A DNA stretch of 64,000 nucleotides from Chlorophyllum brunneum (Eukaryota; Basidiomycota; Agaricomycetes; Agaricales; Agaricaceae). The position numbers and the translations under genes were made by a program. Location of the stretch: positions 4,650,001 to 4,714,000 of the forward strand of contig OY756139.1 of assembly GCA_963576785.1 (NCBI GenBank). The letters run 5' to 3'. The number at the start of each line of letters is the position of its first letter. The first letter of the stretch is position 1. Below the pieces are notes generated by a model, which did no database searches, had not been told where the DNA came from, and saw nothing but the letters and a program-made list of their open reading frames with translations. This document shows positions 24,728-36,045 of the stretch, piece after piece.

Positions 24728-26047
24728 ATGTCTGAAGTCCTCATTAGACAGTACGGTAGCGGTGAGTTAAACGATTCCGAATCTCTGATCCTCCTTGCAA
24801 CTTAGCGCTCATGGTGTCCACGCAAACAGTCGCCAGCCTCACCCTGCTGGTGTATGATTGCATTTTAACTTGGGAACGAGAGGTTCAGTGTATCTGGGCG
24901 TGGGTTACACCGTCTTTTCCTAGTGTTCTCAGTTGATATTTAGTGTAGACCTTTTTTTTTGTGCAGGGAATGTCGCTGGTTCACGAGATTATCCTTTTTC
25001 ATAAGCCGCTACTTGGCCGTAGGGACTCAGATGTGCGTTTTTTTGGTCATACCCGATCTACAAATCATTGATCACGCACGCTCCAGCGCCAATGTTGTAC
25101 TTTCTACCCCTGCGATGCTTCGATGGCAAGATGGAAATTGCGCAGCATGGTTCACATTCCAGATGGGCGCAGTGTTGGTGTTGCTTGCGAATATGGAGAT
25201 AATCATGATGGTTAGAGGTACGTCTATCGATTACCGTTTGTTCTTACATTTGGTATCGCTAATCTTCTACCGTATTCAGTTTACGCTCTCTACGACCATA
25301 AACGAACGATAGCCCCGCTTCTTTTTGTCTGGTTCATTGTTGCGCGGGTATACAACGCCTGGATTATGAGGATATCTCTGATTGTGATGGTGGAGGACGC
25401 GGATTCACTTTGCATCGTAGCACAAACGCCAGAAGATTCCAAATGGTTCAGGTGAGTCCGTCGGTCCCCCATCTAGCAACGCCCTGACTGCAAGTGCAGC
25501 CTCCTGGTCATCGGCAATCAGGCTCTTCTTTGGCTTTTAACATACGGCAAATATCGGAGGGCAGCCAGAGACCAGGGCTGGGCTGGTAACCCTATTGTTC
25601 GGCTTGTAGTACGAGATAATTCTTGGGTTTTCCTCGTCACAGCAGGTGCGACAATTCACATTATTCTGAAAGCCAGTCATAAAGTTAATTATTCTATGTC
25701 TAGGTCTACTGGTATCTTTGCTTCCATACACATTTTATGTTCAACAAATCGGGCATATCATATTCTCGTGAGTTTACCCCACATTACAGGCTGATTTCAA
25801 ATTCACCATATCTTCCTTAGCCTGCTCACCTGTACATTCTCTATCCTGGTATGGCGCTTCAGTCACCTTGATCTCGTTCCTCTGTACTGAGCCGTCACTA
25901 TTACAGTCAAGTAGACTAATCCTCAACATACTGAGTCTCAAACGTATTCCTGAATGCCCTGGACAAGTCGCACTGTCTACTGTCTTGCCCCTATCCGAGA
26001 TAGAGTCCTGTATAACTAACGAGGCACGAATATCAAGCGTTTCGTGA
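24728..26047 (+). CDS. DUF6533 seven-transmembrane protein, eight exons
   Basis: Membrane protein of unknown function from a family expanded in Agaricomycetes. No single long open frame exists; joining eight exons gives a continuous protein: 24728-24761, 24806-24899, 24967-25217, 25280-25451, 25500-25645, 25704-25767, 25821-25848, 25907-26047, all with GT-AG introns of about 44-67 bp. The N-terminal DUF6533 motif reads LLVYDCILTWEREVQCIW, followed by LSFFISRYLAV. Then AAWFTFQMGAVLVLL and EIIMMVRVYALYDH, typical third and fourth membrane segments, and later GWAGNPIVRLVVRDNSWVF, LPYTFYVQQIG and a final SSRLILNILSLK. Seven hydrophobic segments are visible. These proteins are often likened to receptors, but no ligand or signalling role is established. 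The start is preferred over an upstream ATG at 24711 because only this one gives the correct phase into exon 2. Confidence 0.85.
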
Positions 26048-29000
26048 GAGCAATGTTAAGCAAGTGATGTCATGCCAAGCTACTTCACAGGGTGTGTACG
26101 CGTCCCCAACACCGTTGACATTTAGCTCGACCCCTCGTTGTCACCCAATCAACTATGAGTCGTCCCTGAGACCTGATTAGCAAGTCACCGCTCATCATAT
26201 CATCGATTCTGACACAGCCGCACTCAATCCTGCGTTATTCGCACTCCAGTACGTTGACTTTCTGTTGGGGGGGTGAAAACGGATCGGTTCAATTTTAATG
26301 ACGATCGTGTGCCAGGAACGACATCTGTGGGACTAAACAACTTTTTTTCTTTCCCATAGGCAGTAAAGGATGCGCGGCCTCACAACATAACGATGATTAA
26401 TGACATCGTGAGATGCAACCGATAAATCTGTCTTTCGGCAAAGAAACCAATGGAGCTCTAGTCTTGACAATTATTTACAGAATGGCTGGCTGCGAGGTAG
26501 GTATTGTAACACAGAAGTAACTACTATTTGGGTCATAGGAGTACAACTGGATTATTTCCATATTCTGTGGTTTACATCAACACCGCGGATCGTTTTCCAG
26601 GATGCTGCAGGCCTCGTAAGACACATCTCCATTGCGCCCTACGCACCTCTTGTACGTCCCTGATCAAATTACACCCAAAACAACAGGAGCTAGTTTCGCT
26701 TTTTCTTGTCGATGTATCACTACTCAACATCGGAATGTCTGGGTCCTGTTGCACCCGATGCACCGCAATGTCGCCCAGCCTGGATGGCCTGATTCAAAGA
26801 TATGACTCCTCGGTGGTCCATTAAGTTGTATACTCGCTGTCCAACAGGGCAGCCTGCGCTACACCGCGACGATATCAAACGACTAGTAAGCAGGCATCCT
26901 TCCCGCGCAGTCGTGGGTAATTCCGACCACAAAAACCAGTCTTGGTCCAGAGTCATTTATAGATTTGTGGCGAGAGTCGACATGTCCGGAAGCAAACCCC
27001 CTATTATCCACCCCCGGTAGTTATGGGCAGTATAACAGCGTAAGCAGAGTCTCCCGGTATTTTATCTCGTCTTTTGGAGTAGCGTGAGTGTTCAGTTCTG
27101 CCTTCATTATGCCCAGGTGTCCCAAACACCAAGTATTCCCGAGGAACCCGTCAAAACATTCAAATTCTGTATCGATTACGCACCATATGGCGTGGTATAA
27201 CCGACTGGGGCTCTGATTCTTTTTCTGAAATCATGAAGTGGAACAAATCCAACCGAGGGGTGCGCATCATGAAACGTTGTGTATTTGACGATGGTAACCG
27301 AATTATCCATCTCCGAATCGTTTCGACGGATAACGTACCCCACTGGAGCCAGATGTCCCTGTTTGTATCCGGATTACCATGATAATCTCCGAGTTTTACG
27401 AAAAGTTTGAACTACTACCCACAACACGCATCAACCGGGGAGCATCATTGCGGTTCGGTATTATTGAATTCAGAACACTTAGTAATTCACTGGCGAAACT
27501 TTTGAGTTGTGGTGTGCTCCTGGCTGCTTTTCGCGAGATTAGCATCAGCCAACTTGTCGTCGATGAAGCGGTCTATATCTGATGAAACATGGGTCCTTGG
27601 CATCTGTTGAACGAGGGACTAGTTCAACATAAACTGCCAGCTACGATCATTCTGTGGAGTCACTCAGATACGCATCGGTGGGCTTTATAAAAAGCGTCGA
27701 GGCAGTGTTCAACCACTCCTTTGGCCTCAACCAACAGAAGAATCAACGCATTCCGAGTTCAATCAAAAACAGTCTCGCACTGGGACAGAGTCGACATCGC
27801 ACTCTTAATAGTCACATACCATCATACCATATCATCACCCACTTTACCCACAAACAACGGGTTACCCCAGTGGCCAGTGAACCATCTTTCGAAGCCTTCG
27901 TGACCATGTATCGACCCAGCAACGACCCATACCAAACAGCCTCAAGCTATCCACACACAAAATGGGACCAGAGCATATGGTACCGCAACCCAGGCAACGC
28001 ACTCCTCTACTTATACCCCACACAAACAAAATTATCTATCAAGGGAAACGGGCTATAAATAAGATTCCAAGGCTGTAAAGCGTGGGTTTAGAACTGTGGA
28101 AACCTGTCAACCATGCATACACGCCACTACACTTCCCCGGAGTCAGGTTGTTGATGATCACTTGGATAACCGAATACCCAACACATACATGATCTTGCAG
28201 TAGCATCTTAACAATGCGTCTCGCATTGCAACTACACTTATATTTGATCGACTCCAGAGTCGATTAAATATAGGTGAGTCTAGACTCTAGTCCCCTAGTC
28301 GGATGACGCTGAGGACCAGATCGACCTATCCTTCGACGTCCCTTATAGCGTGAACATCGTTCATCAAGACTTGAGGAAACATGTTCATTGATCCGCACAC
28401 CGGCCGACACGGTCCGCATCGGCGTTGATCTATTAACTTGTTATGAAGGGCCAACGGCCACTCAGCTAATCCAAAAAAAAAAAGGGTTTCTCCGCGGACG
28501 TTACACAGAGCACATAACGCAAGGTCCGAATCACCACTGGTGAAAAAAAAAAGCCCTTCCATCGCAACACCCCCCCCTCCATTCTCGTGTAAGCAGAACA
28601 ACCATTGCACCCGCACCAAGGCGTTAACGTACCGAGTCTCCGAAACATACAGTCACCTCACAAACCCCATCCCAAAAATTCAAAACCAAACTAATACATC
28701 CTCATCTAAATGATCATCACCTCCATCCAAATCAAAAAAAAAAAAACAGAAAATGACAGATAGGTAGAGACCTTCAGATCCATAACTACCTTCTTCCGTA
28801 TTACGAATTTTCAAAACCTATGCACACGTTATCCAAAAATACCCCCCCTACCCGAACGCCGAACCTCAACACAGCCGATCTCCCCTGATGCCCAGAGTAG
28901 TTTCCGCCTTTACAAATCAAGATTTAGACTCAGGATTTAACAGCCCCATACTAGTTTGTTCACAGGGTTGTTACACGTATATTGAATTATGTGATCACAC

Positions 29001-29772
29001 TTCACTTAGCTGTCATATTTTCAAATTCTTAATTTTTTCCATCAGTCGCGGACACAGCATAGTCCGCGAACATAAGAAACCGAAGTATTTGCGTGTTTGT
29101 TATACCTTTACGGGTGATGTGCACCGCTACAAAGGTAGGGCCTTTGAAAATCCATCTTTTTTGAATTCCGATAGGTCGCACATTAGATAGCGACGTTTTT
29201 GATCGAACTACTCGCATGTTGACACGACATGACAAGTTCATTCTGATGATGTCAAGGTCCTCCTGATCGGATTCCCACCGGCGACACCTCACCTTCACAT
29301 AAGCGGAAACGAACGACTGAGTTTCAACCATTTCTCCAAAATTGTAGTCTGCAGTATGGACAAAGCAAATAGAGAGAGAAAAAGAGTCAACAAAAAGGAC
29401 CGTTCTGAATTAATGGACGATATATAAAATGGATACGGCTGGGTAAGGGAGTGAAGACCGTTGGAATGTGTGTTATAGACAAACACAGAAGATGTACACT
29501 AATGTGAATAAAAAAAAGAGGTATCAGAAACAGTATATAAAAAAAAAATGCCGGACCAAGAGAGCAATCTTGGGGAGTGCTATCATCATCCAGGCTCGGA
29601 TCGGCGACAGGGTTTGAAGGATTGGGCGGTGGGGAAACGACGGAGATGGATTAAGTGAGAGCATTTTGCAGATAACGTTTGATCGACATGCGGGTCATGT
29701 TCTGGGACGTGGGGGGTGGCCAATCGCGGGGGAGGAACGATAGTACAAGGTCATTACACCATTCACCATTTA
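26048..29772. other. Large gene-poor stretch
   Basis: 3.7 kb without a supported gene. Open frames such as 26528-26824, 27379-27582 and 27654-28058 (all plus) show no recognisable family. A possible exon pair begins at an ATG near 26481 followed by a GTAGGT donor and an acceptor near 26539, but the product cannot be extended or identified. 28640-28890 is rich in A runs. A 34-bp palindrome lies at 28239-28272. Confidence 0.5.
28239..28272. repeat. 34-bp near-perfect palindrome
   Basis: Two 16-base arms, TATATTTGATCGACTC and GAGTCGATTAAATATA, flank a 2-base centre (CA). The arms are complementary except for one G/T mismatch. A smaller perfect inverted repeat, AATGCG/CGCATT, precedes it by about a dozen bases. 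It could form a hairpin or bind a dimeric protein; no gene is attached to it. Confidence 0.6.
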
Positions 29773-31157
29773 TTACAGCAGCCCGCACTCCCTAAGGTGT
29801 AGTTGGAGTAGGATGTCCTGGATGGCGCTGAGTACAACTGGGGAAAAAGTCAAGATTAGCTACCAAGAGATAACTAACAGCTATCATACGTACATTTGAT
29901 CTGTTGGGTGTCGGTGGCACAGGTATAATGGGCATATATCTGTTTCGTCGCAGCACTTTGGTTGAGGGAGACGAAACGATGCAACAGGTAGTCACAAGCC
30001 GCATCATAGTTGTCGCCACCAGTATAATCGGGGAAATAGTCACCCAAAGGGGACCGAGGGAGCTTCTCAGCGAAGAGATCAATCTTGTTCAAAAAGAGGA
30101 TCTGAGAATGAAGAAAAGGTAAGCAGGGTTTGACAAGCGAAAACAAGCAACGCACAATGGAGGTCTTGACAAACCACCGAGAATTGCATATTGAGTCGAA
30201 GAGAGTGAGCGCTTCTTGCATGCGGTTCTAGAAAGGTGTAAGCGTCGGTACACGTGAGAGACCGAACAAAGCAAGAATAGATACCTACCACGCTCTCATC
30301 CTCATACAACATTTGATCGTATTCACTCAAACTGACAAGGAAGACAAGGGCGGTGACGTTCTCGAAACAGTGAATCCACTTCTTCCGCTCGCTACGTTGA
30401 CCTCCGACGTCGAAAAGTTTGTATGTAAGCTCGCCAACCTTGAAGGTTGTCTCTGTGATACCAGTTGTTTTGACACGGCTGCGAAGGATGTCTTGGTCTG
30501 TGGGAAGGTAACCATGTTGAGCCATGCGGTCAATGGCATTGAAGTAGTAGACAGCCGAGTCGTTGAGCTGGAACTCGCGAGACCGGCGGACGGCCTCTTT
30601 GACGCTTGGATCGCGCCAAAGATTGCGTATGGCGTCTACCACGTCACGGGGCAGTACTTCAGCTTCGATCTGACCGGGGAGGGCGAGTACGGTGGTCTTG
30701 CGAGCATCATTTTGGGGAGCCAGCTGGAGGTCGAGATGAGGCATTGCCTCAAGGATAGCGCTAGACCGAGTTGAGAAAGTGTTTGTTACGAGAATGGAAG
30801 TTACCTACCGCATTGACTGAATGGTGTTTGAAAAAATGATTTCCTTGTACGAGTCCCTCTCCTGTTCATTGTAGCCTCCATTGTGGATGAGCTTCATTTG
30901 CTTCAGGACGGTTGACTGGAGAGAGTGTCAGTGGTGAATGAACAGAAACCCAAAGAAACTAGTGACCTTGCCAGACTCTCCAGCGCCCAGCAGAAGCATC
31001 TTTATTTCGTTCTTGGCCATCATGCGGTCGCGTTTGAGCTGGTTTTCGATCTCGTCATTTCCTGGAGAGGGTGAGGAGGGTGTAGCAGACGACGAAGACA
31101 TGCAGACTCACGGGCCTTTGCCTCTTCGTCGATGGCGGCGGACTGAACACAACCCAT
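29773..31157 (-). CDS. Heterotrimeric G-protein alpha subunit
   Basis: Membrane-anchored GTPase that relays signals from seven-transmembrane receptors such as pheromone or nutrient receptors. Start ATG at 31157 gives MGCVQSAA: Gly2 for N-myristoylation and Cys3 for palmitoylation. Exons join to give the P-loop GAGESGKST, the helical domain, switch I with the catalytic Arg ([12 protein letters not shown]), switch [14 protein letters not shown] with the catalytic Gln, the NKID base-recognition motif (LFLNKIDLF) and TCATDT. The C-terminus is LRECGLL, with Cys at position -4 as in Gi-like subunits sensitive to ADP-ribosylation. Stop TAA at 29773. At least six short introns. Length (about 350 residues) is normal and all nucleotide-binding residues are kept, so it should be active. 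The fungal subgroup is not assigned. Confidence 0.95.
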
Positions 31158-32312
31158 TGGAAAGGAGAAGGGATGAGGAGAGAGGAGAGAAGGCAAGCGC
31201 TGACCAATCCGTGCCCACCAGCTTTCCCACTGCCTACAATTTTATCACAATCATATGACTAAGCACCGGCCTTGTTTCGTGTATGGCAATTTGTCGGCAG
31301 CCGTCCGGGCTCTACTCTTTGTCTTCTCGTCACTGTCCGGCCCTTCATATATTTAGTCTCCTTGATTAGCTCAATGGTGTTGAAAATTTTACCCGACGCC
31401 CAAGCACCCACTCCGCTCTCCGCTCATACACGTTACAGCCTCAGTGGAACCGGCCATCTCGACATTGCACATCTGACACAAACCCATCACGAAATTGCTA
31501 TCTCCTCTTCGTAACTTGTCACTCCCACCAGAAGTCCTAGCCTGTCGCTCTCAACAGCTCGAAGAACATGATTAATGAGCCGTAGCCATCTTACCTTGAC
31601 TATCTTTGGCTTACCCTGTCCTTGACGATACCAACCGTAAATAGGCTCTCATCGGGCAACCCCAACATCCCATCCCCCACTTGCGGACACTGCCACTGCG
31701 GACCACCTCGTGATTTATAACCGACCCGAATGGGGCATCACCCAAGTGTATATCCGTCCCAGAGCCCTCCTTTATGTTCCGGTTGATCATATTCTAGAGC
31801 CTCTCCAATCCACTATCCCTAGCATATGTTCTCTCTCCATCAAGACACTCGAAATGGTATGTACACACCCACCAAGAACCATCCGAAGCGAAAATGTATC
31901 ACCAGATAATCCCTTCCCTACGCTTCTTTTTTTACCTATCGGGGATACCCTCGCTTAAGCATTCATTAACTATTCACCTCCTGCCTCTTCCTCAACCTAT
32001 AACATTGCGTGCGCATGCTCACGAAGACTCCATCCCCCCCACTCCCACTCTCTTCTATTATCGCACGTTCGCAACCAGCGGCCCGTGAACATGGAATAAA
32101 ATCCCGCCCATGCAAACTCCCAGACATTTCACTTCAAACTAACCGTTGACCATATGGCTAACAATCCTTGGCAACTAACACGCCCGCCTTCTCAATGGCT
32201 GCGCATTTATCCTTAACACACGCCCAGTTCGATTCTTATCACCTACGTCGACGTATAAAATCCAGTCCTTTTTAATTACGTTTCTTTAGCAGTTTGCTTC
32301 CAGCAACTCAAG
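31158..32312. other. Divergent intergenic region
   Basis: Contains the promoters of the G-alpha gene (minus) and the small secreted protein gene (plus). Short open frames here resemble nothing known. A TATA box at 32254 belongs to the secreted protein. Confidence 0.5.
32254..32260 (+). promoter_or_regulatory. TATA box of the secreted M15-like gene
   Basis: TATAAAA lies 53 bp upstream of the ATG at 32313, a strong match in position and sequence, suggesting a regulated and possibly highly expressed gene. Confidence 0.6.
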
Positions 32313-32913
32313 ATGAAAGTCAGTCTTCTCTTCCAATCATCACCAATACAAAATACTTACCCACTTATTCACAAGTTCCTCGTCGCTCTTGCTTTCATCG
32401 TCCCAGCTCTCGCAGCCACCATCCCCTCCAACGAAGCTCTCGAAGCTCGCACAGGCACACCCCTCACCCAAGCTCAAGCCGAAGCAAGACTCATCCCAAA
32501 CCACATCACCGCTTCCTCTTCAGGTGGTTGCACAGATCGTACAAACCCCACTTGTACTTCCTACCAAGGCATTCTCTCCGGTACAGTCGACGGTGTAATC
32601 ACTCTCAGAAAAGCTTCCGGCGTCTCTTCTCTTGTTATCACCGGTGGAACTGAAGTCGGTCATGCTAGTGGTACTTTTAGCCATGCCAATGGTTATAAAG
32701 TAGATGTAAGGCACTCGACGGGTTTGGATAATTACATTCATAGTGCTTTTGTGAGGATTGCCAATCGTGCTGATGGTTTTCCGCAATGGGAAGCTGCGAG
32801 TGGTAATATCTATTGTGTGAGTACTCCGTTTATTCAGTTGTTTTTGGCGAAATGACTGATCGTATGTGTTTCGTCAGGATGAGGGAACTCATTGGGATAT
32901 CACTTACTTCTAG
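32313..32913 (+). CDS. Small secreted protein with peptidase M15/LAS-like metal-site motifs
   Basis: Three exons: 32313-32318 (MK), 32376-32816 and 32878-32913, with GT-AG introns. The first intron splits the signal peptide (MKFLVALAFIVPALAA). The mature part, about 140 residues, carries GILSGTVDGVITLRKASG and ITGGTEVGHASGTFSHANGYKVDV, and ends with YCDEGTHWDITYF. The spacing H-x2-G-x3-D in SHANGYKVD and the ExxHW-like end EGTHWD match the two zinc-ligand motifs of M15/LAS-fold peptidases (SxHxxGxAxD and ExxH). Bacterial members cut D-Ala peptides of peptidoglycan, so a role against bacterial cell walls is possible but is inference. Proteins of this form occur in Agaricomycetes and are usually annotated as uncharacterised. 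Confidence 0.8.
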
Positions 32914-33085
32914 TTATATCTTAATATGATTATGACTTCACTGCCACCGCTCCTCGTCACGAAACCAATATGTCGAGCATCATGTCGTCTTCTGGTTCCG
33001 TAATCGTTACTCCAACCAATTGCCACACCAGACTTTGACCTGAGCATAATTTTACCATAAAGAAATAGTACTGGTGCCTCGTGAC

Positions 33086-33091
33086 AAAAAA
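33086..33091 (-). terminator. Pol III terminator of tRNA-Trp
   Basis: Six T residues on the minus strand (AAAAAA on the plus strand) immediately follow the discriminator base of the tRNA, the standard RNA polymerase III stop signal. Confidence 0.7.
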
Positions 33092-33181
33092 TGAACCCCA
33101 CCCGGATTGAACGGATGACCTTGAGGAAACAGCTGAACATACGCACTGGAATCTCACGCTCTACCACTGAGCTAGGGGTCC
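33092..33181 (-). tRNA. tRNA-Trp (CCA) with intron
   Basis: Read on the minus strand: acceptor GGACCCC pairs with GGGGTTC, D-arm GCTC-AGTGGTA-GAGC, anticodon stem TGAGA with loop starting TTCCAG, a 18-base intron after position 37, 3' stem CCTCA (one A-C mismatch next to the loop), T-arm ATCCG-TTCAATC-CGGGT, discriminator A. The anticodon CCA reads tryptophan. Total 90 nt, 72 without the intron. A TTTTTT pol III terminator follows directly. The single stem mismatch keeps confidence below maximum. Confidence 0.75.
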
Positions 33182-36045
33182 TCTGCGGACCTACCACCAC
33201 TCTTCCACCTCAAGCGCTCGCAAAGCCTTATCATCTTTAACCCCCGTCTCAACTGACCAACTGCGGAGTACATTATCACAAAGCACTTCAGTCACGTTCA
33301 CTGCCTCTTTCATCCTCTCCATATGATACCCGTTAGCTATATCAATAATCTCCAGTAGTGGAACGTAAGTCACCCCGAGGCCTACGGAAGATGGAATAAA
33401 GGAGTAACATGTGGATCACTCATCATCCACTATACTATACATATCCTAGTGGCGTTCATCTCTGGACTCTTCTTGTTCTCGGTCTCTCGTACGTAGTGGA
33501 CCAGGACCTCTGAAACCATTCCACTTGCCAACTTGTGCACTAACGCCACTCATGGTCGGCATGATGACAAGAAACCAACTTATCGTTGTCTTGTTAGTAG
33601 GCAACATGCATGTACGACTGACGATTAATTGTATCACTGATTTTCCTTTGTCCTGGTTTTGGACAGCGCACACTTTAGTCTCTTTTGGGATAATGGATGT
33701 TTTTGCGTCATTCTGAATATCTTGGGAATGTTTGCGGCGAACCCGGGCTATGGGTCCCTGCGATAACTGCGTTGACGCTTAATTTGTAGCCATGGCTTGG
33801 ACGCTGACCCAGCTACGACTCAAAGCCGCAGTCGTTTGTGCGGCGCTGAACGATCAAAGGTCTTCAAAATACCCGAAAGGCATCATTTCGTTCGTGAAAA
33901 GCCATGTTCGCAACAAATTAACTTGTAGATATGGGCGCACTACTTCACCTCGGCCTTGGCTTCTATGATATTCAAGTCAACAGCACTAATTCGCTGGGAA
34001 ATTCGGGGTTTTGGGTTGCTTTCTAATGGAATTCTGTTGTACGACGGGTTACTGTTGAGCGAAGGAAGACTCAGACACGAGTTCTTGGGAATCACTTCAC
34101 TCCACTCCAGCTGTCATAGAAGTAAGCTTCGTCTATTTCAACACTTCTTCTGGAACAACGTGAAAGCAACATTTTTCTAAAAATATCGAATTCCATGAAG
34201 GCGATGTCTTACTTGATCTTCGTGTCTATATGAACAGTGAGAATGACCTACTGCCAACAAATCCCAAAGACGACCAGAAGCTGGGAAAACCCGATTAGTA
34301 TTACAAGTCGTTGTGAAGGCGCCCCTATCATATTCAATAGATTCTGTCACTGCCTGCAGATCTCGTTCTACCCGCTGTATGTCCAACGGCTCTCACGCTG
34401 CATTGAGCTTGACCTTATCCCTCAAGTTCCAGTGTCTCCCAAATCGAGATTTGCAGGGTGGGGTGCGCAGCTTGGTGCCCTTGGGGGGGCAGGCATGCCA
34501 ATGAACGCTCTAATCCCCCCCTCACATGAAATTATGTTCTGGAACTCGGGCTCCAGCAGCAGTCCCCTCAGGTCCACGATGGGGGTCAGCCATGTGCGCA
34601 CACCAAGCAACGTGTAATGACGTTCTCAGGCTATACAGGAATCCCAGGACTCGGGGGTTAACAATGACTAGTAGCAAATGAATTTCAAATGTCCGTTGCG
34701 TTCTTATTTAAAGTCAGCTCAGCATGCAGCAAAGCATGGTGAGAAATTTGTACGGATATGACTGTCGCGTTTGGCAATAAAACACGTTCTGTGCATTGGC
34801 AGAATCATTTCATAAGTACGGCATCTTGACGTATACTGTTGGTGTGTTGCTTGTACCGTTATACATCTGGTATCCTGAAAGGAGATCGAGCGCTAATTCA
34901 ATGCATTGGTTCAAGAACTCTGGACGGGTATGGTCAAATGAAGTTCCCCGTTATTGGGCCTGTACTATCTATGCAACGAGCCTTCACAATCTGCAAAGCT
35001 TTCACTGTAGTCCCAGATGTTTCCAAGCGACGACCCAATATCCAGAGCCCAGGATTGAGCACCCTCGCGGCTTCAGGTGAGAATTGGTAGCGATCATGAG
35101 ACGTGATGGAATACGTAATGGAAGGGGGGATGGGTGTTCACTTTAGCCAAGCCGCTCTGAGTCGAACTTGGCTCGGTGATGAACGGACGAATGGGAGCAT
35201 CGGGATGCCATGTGAGAAGCGCTAGGACAGCTCTCGATCGAGAACGAGATGTTGATTTGTCAGAGAACCAACCTCCGCGGTGCTCGGGGTCTTGGGAGGT
35301 TCACCATGGTGCCTGGCGACCTGTAAAGGATTTCGGACTCCGGCTGGGTGGAACGCTGAGGGCGTGGCAACGGGTAAATTCGTCCCTATGCGGAAGTTTG
35401 GCCTGGCCGCGGATCCAGCACAGCCAGTTCTTTCTGAACGTATTGAAGAGAGTGGAAGGCATTGAGCACGGGGCTGGGGTGTGCAATCGGTGAATGAGAG
35501 CAACGGCGGCGGGAACGGAACCAAGGGGCGTGGGAAAAGGGATCTCGGTGAGGAAAGCTAAAGACACGTGGAGAGGGCCTGTGTCCGAATTTAGAACAGG
35601 GTCTATGTTGTGGCCATGTTTTTGTGGAATGCTCACGGTCACTCCGGGGTTTTGCCGTACGCATGGGCTCCAGATTGCCAGGGCTTAGCTGAGCACTGTG
35701 GCCGCCAGGCGTGCCGTGGGGCAACAGCTCGTCCTCTGCTTGACGCTCGACCAAGTACGCAGCGCCCTGCCATCAAGCGAGGAACCGTTCTCAAGGGTGA
35801 TCAGACCTTACCATCCAGGGATCTGACCAAGCGCGGAGAAATCATCGATCACTGTATCCCAACATTCTGTTCAAGGTTCTCACTGGCAACTCCAGTCGCA
35901 ATTCACCGGAACACCACCCCAATCCTACATAGTTTTACCAGCCAGCCCTTACCCTCCTCGGGCTCGTGTGTGTCTGCAGTTTCCACCCCCCATACTTCCC
36001 TGGCCGCCAACCCTACCTCAGCCTTCAATCTTAATTCCTGCCACC
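33182..36045. other. Gene-poor stretch before the Zn2Cys6 gene
   Basis: Several open frames of 60-126 codons on both strands (for example 34237-34617 plus and 35386-35754 minus) overlap each other and match no family I know. The right end is the promoter and leader of the regulator gene that starts at 36046. Confidence 0.5.

Noticed and set aside
26528..26824. 98-codon open frame on the plus strand
   Set aside because: No family resemblance; an alternative spliced reading is equally possible and neither can be extended.
28430..28500. tRNA-like stretch on the minus strand (TAGCTGAGTGG and a CAT triplet in a loop-like setting)
   Set aside because: No matching T-arm and no acceptor pairing; resemblance limited to a box-A-like sequence.
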